From Didymodactylos carnosus (lineage: Eukaryota > Rotifera > Eurotatoria > Philodinida > Philodinidae): DNA of 20,494 nucleotides. A program made the position numbers and the translations under genes. Below, in pieces: positions 1-8,738 of the stretch; the first letter of the stretch is position 1; each line of letters begins with the position of its first letter. The DNA lies in assembly GCA_905250885.1 (NCBI GenBank), contig CAJNOQ010003366.1, positions 1 to 20,494 of the forward strand. The letters are read 5' to 3'. The notes beneath the pieces are model-generated. The model searched no databases. It worked only from the letters and a program-made list of their open reading frames with translations, and was not told where the DNA came from.

Positions 1-95
1 AACCCGAACCCGACCCGACCCGAACCAATATTTTTTACATTGACCCGAACCCGACCCGAGACAATCGGATCCGACCCGACCCGTTTCGGTCTCTG
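1..95. mobile_element. right end of a hAT-like non-autonomous element (partial)
   Basis: The window opens inside a tract of reiterated CCCGA/CCCGAA words (about 1-30, 41-60 and 71-83). It ends at 95 in ...CGGTCTCTG. Read inward on the other strand this is CAGAGACCGAAACGGGTCGG, which has the CAGRG start typical of hAT termini. The next eight bases (96-103, TTGCATGT) would be the target duplication, but the left end lies outside the window so this cannot be confirmed. Three complete elements elsewhere in the window have the same style, with hAT-like tips and short reiterated words inside. It could instead be a simple repeat that happens to end in CTCTG. Confidence 0.45.
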
Positions 96-174
96 TTGCA
101 TGTCAACTTCATTTGGACTTTACGCAGTTATATGAACTCATCTGCCGCTTTTAGTTTTTTTAAATTCCCCTGAC

Positions 175-496
175 GGCTCGGCCAGCTAACTCTGCTACCA
201 GGGTGAAATTCCGTCACGTTTTTTTGGCATTTTGTTTCTTATAGTTTTCGAATGGCGAGACTCCCCGAGCTCTGGGACATCTCAAATTAAAGAGAAAAGC
301 GTACTAAAGATTTTGAAGTGTTCTCGCACTCTACATAATCTTTCACTCAAAAATTATGATGAAAATACAAAAATCTATTGTTTCGGATAAGACGTCCTGG
401 TACTCTGGGCGTCTCGCTATTCGAAAACTATAAGAAACAAAATGTCAAAAAACGTGACGAAATTTCACTCTGGTAACAGAGTTAGCTAGCCAAGCC
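175..496. mobile_element. foldback element with ~107-bp inverted arms
   Basis: Left arm 175-282 and right arm 390-496 are inverted copies of each other with roughly 80-85% identity over their length. The best-conserved core is the stretch containing TTTGTTTCTTATAGTTTTCG (left 231-250) and its complement in the right arm. The 107-bp spacer (283-389) shows no coding potential. The tips (GGCTCGGCCAGCTAAC and its partner) show no clear target duplication, so the superfamily is not assigned. The transcript would fold into a long hairpin. Confidence 0.75.
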
Positions 497-1947
497 AGGA
501 GAACGATACGCATTGGTTCACATAGCATTTTTGTCAATTTTTAACAGACTTCCTCTCTAAATTAAAATTTCACCCAAGTCCCTAACATAACTTGTAGGAA
601 AAAATTGGTTATTTTACAATGGAAGCCATGCAAGGTCAGCAACAATAAAACTGTTTTACAATGTACGCTGGCCTGGTATTTTGCTTAAAACGATTCTCTA
701 AAACAAGCACAAAACTTGATTAGAAGTCCAGAGCTTCACAGCAGTTAAAGCACTTTTTTCAGCCTTTATCTCAGCACTGATGTCATATTTCCCCTTGACT
801 TAAAATCTTACATAACTTTGCACTAAGAATCTTATCAGGAGGATTTTCAAATCGGGTTTCATTATGGAAAGATGTATTCAAATGTCGCCCAGCGAATGGG
901 AGAAACATATCTGCATTGCCGTTGCCCTCTCGACTGGTATAAAAATACCTGAGGTCATCTTTTCTTTGAAATTGATAACCGTTTAAATAATTTCTTGCTT
1001 ACCCTTGTTCTCTTTGAATGATCTTTGTATCTTTCGTAAAAAGTCCAGTCTTCATGATTGAAAGTTCCCTGTGTTTCCTCGTTTTGTGCTGATGTCATTG
1101 CTACTGCTGTTGTCGTTTTTAAAAACAGAAGTGAATGTCAAGTTCTTTAAAACAGTATCGACCAAAGTTGTATACGCTATAAAAAGCTGAATATAAGAAA
1201 GTTCTTAAATCGACTCTGGATCCCAAACCCCACTGATGGTGGCGTTTCGAATCGCGTCGAGTGCACCACATATTGGTCGATTTTGTAAACCTATCTAGTT
1301 TTTCTACGTAAGTGATAAAGGCAAATGTTTTATCTCACTCGACTCATCATACAACCAGTTACAAAGTAACGTATCCTTCTTTTTTCTTTTCTGTGTTGAG
1401 AAAAATCACTTTTACTGTTATAATACGATAAGGGGGAAGGTCATCTGTGAATAAAATGACTATTTTCACTTCAAACCGAGCACTATCACCGAGCCGACAC
1501 GTTATCGATAATGAAAGAATAATTTTAAGTACTACTCACTCATTTAATTAAAAAGAAGAACTTTTAAGATTTCAAGAGAGATCGAATTAATGTATAGAAT
1601 CACACATGGAAGCTGCGAGTGAGATGAAATTAAAATAACGTTTAAAAACTGAGCAATAGAAACAAGATGATAGAATAAAAATTAATAATAGGTAGTAAAA
1701 AGACGTTATAACATGTTTAAAGTCTATCGACTTATCAAAAAAGTGACATTATCTCCATAGAAAGTACATGCTCAAGATGACAAGAGGATAACTGAGAAAG
1801 CGTAGAGTACTACGTAGATTGTCTCGTATGCTGGACTCTTAGAATTTTAAGCAGGGTATGCTCGGCTATGCTTATTTATTCTTTCGCTCTGGTCAGATTT
1901 TTTGACATTTCCATTAAGGGAATTTATTTTAAAATATATATCCTAGA
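497..1947. other. mostly non-coding stretch
   Basis: Apart from the split coding-like tract at 656-1098 I see no gene here. A GC-richer patch near 1205-1270 stands out from the AT-rich background. It has an open minus-strand stretch reading VHSTRFETPPSVGFGIQSRF, followed soon by stops. I cannot assign it. Confidence 0.4.
656..1098 (-). pseudogene. unrecognised split coding tract, probably decayed
   Basis: Read on the minus strand, an ATG at 1098 opens 32 codons beginning MTSAQNEETQGTF. They end at 1003, next to a consensus donor GTAAGC (1002-997). The following tract, from about 965 down, reads openly in another frame and contains DDLRYFYTSREGNGNAD and then FAGRHLNTSFHNETRFEN. That frame stops just after a run of four C on the plus strand (791-794). 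Dropping one base of the run lets it continue through YDISAEIKAEKSALTA to a possible intron with donor GTGAAG, a CTAAT branch-like site and acceptor TTGTTTTAG, and then to a stop at 656-658. The phase between the first two pieces does not fit one clean GT-AG intron. I therefore call it a broken gene or a sequence-error case. I recognise no family, and the codon-like composition is the main support. Confidence 0.35.
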
Positions 1948-2937
1948 TTACGTCGTTGCTTTCAAAAACTTGCCATGCCGTACACCACCGTTAGGTTCAG
2001 CATAATAATGATTCTTGTCTGTCTCTGCATGTTCGTCGATCGAAAAGAAGAAAAATGCACCTCTGACAAGCGCCCGTCTCTCTGTTTCTTGTTCAGGAAC
2101 ATAATCACAGAAGAAAATCGGACGTTGAGTGGGACACGTCCATATGTAAACGCGATCATCCGTAGATTCTGTTTCTTCCATAATTTCGAGAAAGAATCTT
2201 CGCATAAGCAAACTCCGTGGGACCTCTCGATCGTCGAATATCCACGCTGTTTCATCCGATCGACAAGCGGCTTGGTAAGCAAGATTAGGAATCTGTTTTG
2301 TTCGGAGTTCATCAATCCAGGCGCCTGAGAAGCATGTATCAGCGATAATGGTTAATGCATCCCGATCTTCTCGATTCGCTGATGTCCAAAGGTTAATCAG
2401 TTCATCGCAGGTTATTGTCTCACCTTCTGAAAAGCCCCAATTGCCGGTATACGGTACTCCATGACCACACCAGTAAATAATAAACGTCGTTGCTTGTCTA
2501 TACGCCATACCTCTTCGTTGTCGTTCAATATCGTCAAAAGTAAAAAAGGATAAGAGGTGTTCAATAGTATCCAACTTCGAACAGTGCATCGCGGTGGGTA
2601 TACTTCGCCAAACTGTAGCACCGTTTCTTTCAAATAATGTAGTCAGCGCATGAAAATCTCGTTTCCACAAGAAACTATCTTTTTCCACATCTTTCTTTGT
2701 GCGGCGTGTTTCATCATCGCGACGGCGACCATGTTGAACAATACGAACGCCACCAGCGCTTTCATCGTAGATCGAACCACCGAGAAGTAGAACAACACAA
2801 TGTTCTTTACTACTCCCAGAACGCTTTTTCTGTTTTTTCCACGGCATGTTGATCATATGAGATTTCATAGAATGACAGCACTTTTTATATGAAGTAATTT
2901 CGTAAGTTGTGACGTGTGTGATGTCGCAAGTAACCAT
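1948..2937 (-). CDS. metacaspase-like caspase-fold cysteine peptidase (C14)
   Basis: This is a single uninterrupted frame of 329 residues. A p20-like domain begins near residue 47 with the hydrophobic strand CVVLLLGGS. The putative catalytic histidine is H159 in IIYWCGHG (153-160), and the putative nucleophile is C202 in IIADTCFSG (197-205). The GHG plus DxCxSG pair is the signature of metacaspases and bacterial C14 relatives; animal caspases instead have QACxG. The region after the cysteine (to about 300) is diverged and I do not recognise a separate p10 domain. The first methionine is at 2937, but M31 (2847), just before PWKKQKKRS, is an equally good start because residues 1-30 look unlike a folded domain. 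No signal peptide is seen. The gene lies just 3' of the cupin remnant on the same strand. Peptidase activity and arginine/lysine specificity are inferred from the family. A non-peptidase caspase-fold role is possible. Confidence 0.65.
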   Translation of the reverse strand: MVTCDITHVTTYEITSYKKCCHSMKSHMINMPWKKQKKRSGSSKEHCVVLLLGGSIYDESAGGVRIVQHGRRRDDETRRTKKDVEKDSFLWKRDFHALTTLFERNGATVWRSIPTAMHCSKLDTIEHLLSFFTFDDIERQRRGMAYRQATTFIIYWCGHGVPYTGNWGFSEGETITCDELINLWTSANREDRDALTIIADTCFSGAWIDELRTKQIPNLAYQAACRSDETAWIFDDREVPRSLLMRRFFLEIMEETESTDDRVYIWTCPTQRPIFFCDYVPEQETERRALVRGAFFFFSIDEHAETDKNHYYAEPNGGVRHGKFLKATT

Positions 2938-3013
2938 AAAGATTCGTCATTGGACGTTTTTTCCAATAAGATTTTTGTTGACATTTGTCGACATGTAAGA
3001 TGTGAAAATTGAA

Positions 3014-3345
3014 TCATGTAATAACTAATTCCAAAATATTTCTTCCAATCCTAGAACTCGAGACGTATGATTGAGACGCATCTTGTACAGGAAATATCCA
3101 AGCATCTTCCTGATCTGATTCATTATGATGAGAATGCCAGAGTCCCAATGGAGTTGAGAATGCTTCACCCGATTTCCATTCGACTTTAGTTGGATCAACA
3201 ATATTTCCATTTTCATCTAACTCTTTGCCAATCGGACTCTTTCAATCGGAGTTTTGTAGAGAAAATGTTTGTGTGCATAGCCATTCCGCGTAACATGTCT
3301 GCGCGTTACTTTTTGCTCTTTTTGTTGATCTTATATACTTGAATG
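3014..3345 (-). pseudogene. cupin-type protein C-terminal remnant, frameshifted
   Basis: On the minus strand one frame gives RNGYAHKHFLYKTPI, ending at 3244. Another frame, from 3229, gives GKELDENGNIVDPTKVEW, then a segment with PLGLWHSHHNESDQEDAW and FPVQDAS, and stops at 3014-3016. The two pieces join naturally as ...YKTPI-GKELDENG... if the 14 bases at 3230-3243 are skipped. Those bases begin with AATCGGA, which is repeated directly after them (3244-3250), so they look like a local duplication. The WHSHHN histidine cluster and the P-G-W-H-x-H-H-N spacing recall the metal-binding motif of cupin dioxygenase-like proteins. That assignment is from memory of the motif and moderate only. The upstream part (from about 3345) fades into an in-frame stop, so only a 3' fragment remains or further exons were missed. 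Confidence 0.45.
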
Positions 3346-5563
3346 AGAGACCGTGAATAGTTGAGAGATGTCTCATTTTGTAGCTAAGAGTGTGCTTGTC
3401 ATAACCAGCTTGACACTTATATCAAAGTATATGATCAGTTTTCTACTATAGTAATTTTTTCAATAGTTATAACCAAATTTCCAGCGAAGTGTTTGATCTC
3501 TAGTAATTTAGAATTTCATTACTGCAAAATATAGTCAACATCCATTTTGTAGAGAATTAAATTGTGCATCTTTTAAAAACAGACTGAAGTTTTCTCAGGC
3601 TTTCTACACAGAAATAAAGTACCTCCACCACTACTTTTGGATTGGACTAAGTAGTTGTAGTGGGCGTTGTAGATGTTAGAGTCTGTAGAGAAAGAGGGAA
3701 ATTTGTTAACGCTACCAACTGACAATACAAGCATCCCGAAGCAACAACATCTTCCACCAGATTTTTTCGAAATGCGGTCACACTGGTCCACCGATAATTC
3801 GGGATTTTGCTCCCTTTTGTTACAAAATTAGTTAAAATTCTTGCATGAAAATTTTAAGTTGAAAACAGCGAAATTCGTCGCAGAGACAAATTCATTTTTA
3901 TTCAAAACGGACCTGGAGAAATCTCAAGCCGTGACAGTAATATTCAACAGTCTCGCGACTTCTAGTGCTATAAATATTCGTACTTGTTCGAGATTGCGTC
4001 GATGATATGGATGAATAAGGTACAAGTGAATTCGTAATACTGAAAAAACGAGAGACCAACATATTTATACCGTTGTTATAAACAAAAATTCGATACATAA
4101 CTTACTTCAAGCCACTACTGGGTCATAAATTATCCATTGCAAATTGTGAATGTGATGTTGCAAATGTAATAGAGTCAATATTAACCCAAATTAACTGAAC
4201 AAATGTTGTCAAGTTAACTTGAAGTACAATAGACGTGTTATACATGTGTTATACACAGGAAGCAAAAATAAGACAAGTAATATGATATCAATCCGATTCG
4301 GAATTAAAGCAGATTTCAGACTTCTGAGTAAACATCTGCCCAATTAATGCTCATTACCCATGAATACCCACAGGCATGGGTAATTCAGAGTACTAGGATA
4401 CTTGCACTTTGCACAACATCTTCGAAGAATCCATCGGCACTAGACGAAGAGTGCGTCTTCTCCTTGTATATGTCGCAGCCCAATGGTCTAGGCCATTCTA
4501 GGATCCGAGTTGTGCCTAGTCCAGTCTCGCATCACTCGTTCTATCGTCAGACCAATCCTAGATTGGCCTAATTTGGTTAGGTCAAGCTAAGATTGGTCTA
4601 GACCACAGCTGCATGATTTTTCTTCAGGCCAATCATGGATTGATCTACTCTAATGCGGAATTTTCCTAGACAAAGTTGGGATCTATTTACTCAGGCGAAC
4701 TTCTACTCTCCAAAGTTGAAGGGATTTGCCCTGTTAGTGGGCTGGTGTACACGTATCTTTATCTCGCGACAACACAATTTTTTTTCAAAACATGACAACG
4801 CGATACATTATTTGATTCGTTATGTCGCCTTAAATCTTTGATAACAAGAAAAGTATACTGATAACGTACTTTATCATGCACTAAAAAAACGAACTCTAAC
4901 GCGTTATTAAGGAAAGCCGTCAAAAGTTGCATCGGTGAATTTGATTGGAAACAAAATTGAGAACAGTATTATTCAATATACCTGTTTCGTTGCGTTAAAC
5001 GCAACGAAAATATGGGATGTTTAGGGCGAAGTGTTAATGATTAACCGAGATTTGAGGAACAGCATTCAATTCTATGTAAAATTCCCTTGGAAACTTTCGT
5101 AAGGTGTTTCCTAACTAGGACCGTGATGATAGAGAGGATGTACACTCTTCTGCTTTTCGGATCCTTTACTTCTTCCAAAAGTTTTATAAGCTTTTTCCTA
5201 AAAATTTACCTCACTCCTGCTTTTTTCTCTCACTGATTCTGACCTAATCTTCGTGACTCCAATGGAGTCACTCCATCCCTCATCCACTACGTGATGAATA
5301 ATAAAAATATCGTTTCATCACATTGTAGGTATGGTATTTCAACCGGATTTTGGCTGATATCTTAAAGATGCTTTTTTGATTTTAAAAATCAAAACGGTTC
5401 AATAACGATACTATATCCTTTTGGGTTTAGAAGCAAGAATAAAAAACCGTTCGGATTTTGGAAGCTACATATCTTTTTAGAGAGCACAAAAACTGGTGAA
5501 ATACCTCAATCATGGTTCATGGCTGTTTAGAACAGTCATTCGGAATATCACGTTAGTACTGGA
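3346..5563. other. long stretch without a recognisable gene
   Basis: Only short open frames occur and none carries a recognisable motif. Small structures are present: inverted repeats ATTACCCATG (4353-4362) and CATGGGTAAT (4375-4384), a patch at 4480-4620 rich in CCAAT/CTAG words including CCAATCCTAGATTGG, a near-perfect 25-bp palindrome at 4985-5009, and GTGACTCC-AAT-GGAGTCAC at 5253-5271. Confidence 0.5.
4985..5009. repeat. 25-bp palindrome, 12-bp arms around one base
   Basis: TTTCGTTGCGTT (4985-4996) and AACGCAACGAAA (4998-5009) are exact reverse complements around a single A. No gene lies close by. It could be a hairpin or a dimer-type protein binding site; nothing in the sequence decides this. 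Confidence 0.7.
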
Positions 5564-6392
5564 CAGAGATGGGCAAGTCAAGTTAAAAATGACTTGACTT
5601 GACTTGACCTCGGAAGTTTTTGATGGCTCATGATTGACTTGACGTGTCGTGACTTGAAAAGTTTTTTAAAAGACTTGACTTGACTTGTGACTTGGCATGA
5701 AAAATCAAGTCAACTCATGCGTATTTTTAAACCGCTTATGCAATCTAATTTTAAATAATAATTCATAATGATTTGGGAATGTTGATCTTATAATGTGTAA
5801 GAATTTACGCACAGTAACAAGACGTGCATTTTGCAATAGCATAGCAAGCCTGTGTTCTAATATGAATGAATGAAGACTCTTTTATGTCGTTTTCATTGGC
5901 AGTTACATCCTCAGTATCACTACGTGGCACGTGCACTAATGATTCATAGTTGTTGCATCATCTTAGACCACACTGATCGCAGTTCCACTTCTAATTTTCT
6001 AATTTAAAAATGTATGAGCAAACTAAAGAATCGTTATGTCGTTTCGAGAATAGCTTATTTTATTCTTTCTTAGCTAAGTGCTCGTGCTACATGTGTATTA
6101 TTCACGTGTGATTTGTTTTTGAACTATGTCAGGCTCATTAGAGCATTGTCTTTTTTTATGATTATCTTTTGAAATACATATTTTTGTGAAATACGAAAAA
6201 CAAACATTGTATCTAAACAAAAAGCCGAAGCTCGTAGAAAACTTGTAACCTGCCCAGCTCCGTTGTGGGCTATTTTCTACGGAAAATAAAAATTCCAAGT
6301 CATGACTTGTGACTTGTCTTGACTTGAGACTTGGAAAACCCGTGACTTGTCTTGACTTGAGACTTGGAAAACCCGTGACTTGCCCAGCTCTG
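5564..6392. mobile_element. non-autonomous hAT element, 829 bp, with 8-bp target duplication
   Basis: The left end CAGAGATGGGCAAGTCA (5564-5580) and the complement of the right end TGACTTGCCCAGCTCTG (6376-6392) match at 16 of 17 positions. The element is flanked by perfect GTACTGGA duplications at 5556-5563 and 6393-6400. CAG..TGGGCAA tips and an 8-bp target duplication are the hallmarks of the hAT superfamily. Both subterminal regions are packed with GACTTG words. The right one includes an exact 33-bp tandem duplication (6310-6342 and 6343-6375). No transposase frame is present, so movement would need an enzyme supplied from elsewhere. The open frame that crosses the right end is an artefact of the tandem repeat. 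Confidence 0.93.
6310..6375. repeat. two exact 33-bp tandem copies inside the hAT element
   Basis: The unit starts TGACTTGTCTTGACTTGAGA and ends GGAAAACCCG. It occurs at 6310-6342 and 6343-6375 with no mismatch, immediately inside the right terminus. The identity implies a recent duplication within the element. GACTTG words of this kind may be transposase-binding sites, by analogy with subterminal repeats of other hAT elements. Confidence 0.9.
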
Positions 6393-6400
6393 GTACTGGA

Positions 6401-7593
6401 ATCATTCACAAATGATGTTTTTTCCTTTTGCATCTATGTCAGGCTACTTTGATTTGCACATTTTGTTTTGCTCACAGATACTGTTGTTTTCTTAGTCAAT
6501 AGTGATATCATTTGTTTTGCTCCTTTTATACCTTATTCGGTCAGACGTAGTGATTATACGTCTTTTTTTCGTGCGTAAGCACTGAAGTTTCTGGTTTTCG
6601 GGACTCAGTACTTATAGTGTTGCAAAAAGAGCGACAAATGCTTATTGATAGAGGCAGAGAAAGCTGAAAAGTGTTGACACCTACCAATTCATGGGACTCG
6701 TAGGAAATCCAATACAACGCGTGTACCGCGGGAAAGCAAGGTCTCAATTAACTCTCATTTTGAGGAGGACACCTTGGACTATCCATATATGAAAAAAACT
6801 GATAGATTTCTATGTAAAACTTTGGCGCTATAAAGTGGTTTTCCAGAGATCCACGCAAAAAACTTTGGTTTCTACTCTTATTGTGCTCCGGCCTTTGCAG
6901 CACGATGGTGAAAACCCGATCTCGATAGCTCATTCGATTCTCCAGTTATCCATGTTCCAATCACCCATACTATATTTTGAAATGGATAGGAGTACTTGAA
7001 GTTCTTGAGCTATGACTCAATTTTCCAAAAATCTCCTAAGCCTACTTTCGAAAAAGATTTTTGAAATTTTTTCTGTTCGGAAAAGATGCACTCAGGTCTT
7101 GTCTTTCTTTCCAATGTTGAAGATTCGAACTCTCTAGCTCTTTTTGTTCTCGACTTATTCAAAACACAATCGAGCGCACTGGGTTTTTTCGATAATAGTG
7201 AAAGAGAAGAAACAGGTTTGGTAGAAAATTCCGTTCTCTAGGAAATGGTTTTTTGGTCGGTCTAAACGCTATTTATGCACTTCATTAAATTCAACATGTT
7301 TCGAAACCTCTGCAATAGATATTTGGCTTTATTTGCGCGTGTTATGTTAAAGTTACAGAAGAAACAGAAAAAAAACGGTTACAGGACATTTCTTCGTACT
7401 TTCTAGTTTTCTCCCTTATAAAGCGGTCGTAGTCTTTGCGATTTATACAGGATCATCGTGTGCGTAGACAACATTTCTGGTAAAAAAAGAAACTTTCTAT
7501 TAGACCTGATTGAGGTGTGGTATAGTAGGTGGTTACGGGACAAATCGTCGGTCAAACCTCACATAGCTTCAGTAGAGTGGGAATTACTTGGCA
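6401..7593. other. stretch without a recognisable gene
   Basis: Short open frames exist on both strands, but none has a family motif, a consistent start or a neighbouring splice pattern. I see no RNA gene or repeat that I can support. Confidence 0.45.
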
Positions 7594-8337
7594 GTGAAAA
7601 GTGATAGAAACATCGGATTTTCGCTGTTATCTATTCTATATATTTAGTCAACTTTTGGCATACAAAGAATGCAAACTGAACAACTTATCAGAGCTATCCA
7701 AGACCATGTGCTTACGGGGCAGAAAAAAAGATTTTTTCGGGACCATAAATTTATGGATAAACAGAACAATCGGTACCAAAGGTGATGATGTAACTGAGTA
7801 TAGCGAAGAAACTTCTATAAGAAAGAAAGAAAAAAAATATATTTCTCTAGATAAAATAACAGAGAAAATAACATTTACAAAACCAAACATATTTGGATCA
7901 CCAGAAACACAACATCGAGATAACGGTCAAATATGGACGTTTTTCTTATAACTCGTTCACGGTCAAACATAAAAAAGTCGTACTTGCAGCGATTATGCGC
8001 CTAACGTTGATGAATACATGCGAGAAATCCGAAAGTGATTCATCAAGATGAAGAAAAGAAACGCTTGGGACCATTTACATCATTCGAACGGTACTATTTT
8101 TATCAGAATCACTCATATATATATATATATATAGTCATACCCTTACCTTTGCTAGTCAGTTTTTTCTTTATTTCAGTTAGTATCAGCAGTTCGATTGTAT
8201 CGACGGTTAGAGAATTTGTCCTACAGCAGTCCGTATCTAAAATCACGAAGAAAAATTTCGGTCGATATATCTCCTTGTTGAGGTAGATTTAAGTCAAACT
8301 TAAGCTATACATAGTCAATTAAATTTATGGATATATT
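7594..8337 (+). CDS. unrecognised coding-like tract (possible exons)
   Basis: An open frame after the stop at 7593 runs to 7951 and becomes lysine- and charge-rich in its second half (KKEKKYISLDKITEKITF, then NIFGSPETQHRDNG). It has no ATG at its 5' end, so it would have to be an internal exon. About 50 bases further on, past an ACTTGCAG acceptor-like site, short frames read DYAPNVDEYMREIR and, one base out of phase, KVIHQDEEKKRLGPFTSF. Then come a (TA)n run, a TTTATTTCAG site and further open sequence up to the TA-flanked MITE. I recognise no domain. It may be the 5' part of the gene whose last codons lie at 8552-8716, or chance open reading. The phase break near 8033 suggests decay. Confidence 0.2.
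8114..8133. repeat. (TA)n microsatellite
   Basis: About ten TA units run inside a pyrimidine-rich, non-conserved stretch. No function is apparent. Confidence 0.85.
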
Positions 8338-8338
8338 A

Positions 8339-8551
8339 CAGCGAAAATTGACATTTCAATCTCAAGTAGTGCGGATTAAACTGCCGATGTCTGCTTATGT
8401 GATGAAACATAGATTTTTATTAATTAATACTTAGAAGAGAAAGATTCATCAAAAAGACTTGTTAGATTAATAAAAATCTGTGTTTCGTCATATATGCAGA
8501 CATCGGCAGTTTAATCCGCACTACTTGAGATTGAAATGTCAATTTCTACTA
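8339..8551. mobile_element. 213-bp foldback MITE with TA target duplication
   Basis: Arms 8345-8424 and 8466-8545 (80 bp each) are near-identical inverted copies with only a handful of mismatches, around a 41-bp spacer. The match continues weakly outward (CAGCGAAA against the complement of TTTCTACTA) to flanking TA dinucleotides at 8337-8338 and 8552-8553. A TA duplication fits a Tc1/mariner-type MITE. The 80-bp arms would form a long, stable hairpin. The high arm identity suggests a young copy or arm homogenisation. It lies within an open frame that continues on both sides. Confidence 0.8.
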
Positions 8552-8716
8552 TATCAAATACAAAATGTTGATTTACTTAAAGTTTTTAACTTTTTAAAAG
8601 AATCATGTGGCGAGTATAACTCGATCATTTACAATCCGCCTTCTTATTCGTACCTTCAGGACGAACAGTATGATAATAGCTCTTATTGGCGGAAAGTACA
8701 GCGTGATTATGAATAA
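8552..8716 (+). CDS. 3' end of an unrecognised gene, split by the MITE
   Basis: After the MITE the frame reads YQIQNVDLLKVFNFLK, later PPSYSYLQDEQYDNSSYW, and stops at 8714-8716. If the MITE and one TA are removed, the frame continues upstream without a shift into SQLNLWIY (8313-8336), back to a stop at 8301-8303 or an AAG acceptor-like site beside it. The stop lies only 22 bases from the stop of the convergent 5'-nucleotidase gene, the tight spacing expected of a real 3' end in a compact genome. I recognise no family. The open frame through the MITE arm itself is not native coding sequence. Confidence 0.35.
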   Translation, partial: YQIQNVDLLKVFNFLKESCGEYNSIIYNPPSYSYLQDEQYDNSSYWRKVQRDYE

Positions 8717-8738
8717 GGAATTTGGATAAAATATGTTA

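Noticed and set aside
1..95. CCCGAA-type repeats as a telomere
   Set aside because: The words are irregular and the tract ends in a hAT-like tip. There is no regular telomeric array.
1975..2328. 117-codon open frames on both strands inside the caspase-like gene
   Set aside because: They are shadows of the 329-residue frame and have no motifs.
6098..6433. 111-codon minus-strand frame with an internal peptide repeat
   Set aside because: It crosses the right end of the hAT element, and its repeat is just the 33-bp DNA duplication. It is not a gene.
7120..7145. GATTCGAAC resembling a tRNA T-loop on the minus strand
   Set aside because: The flanking bases do not form a T-stem, and no anticodon or acceptor stem can be built.
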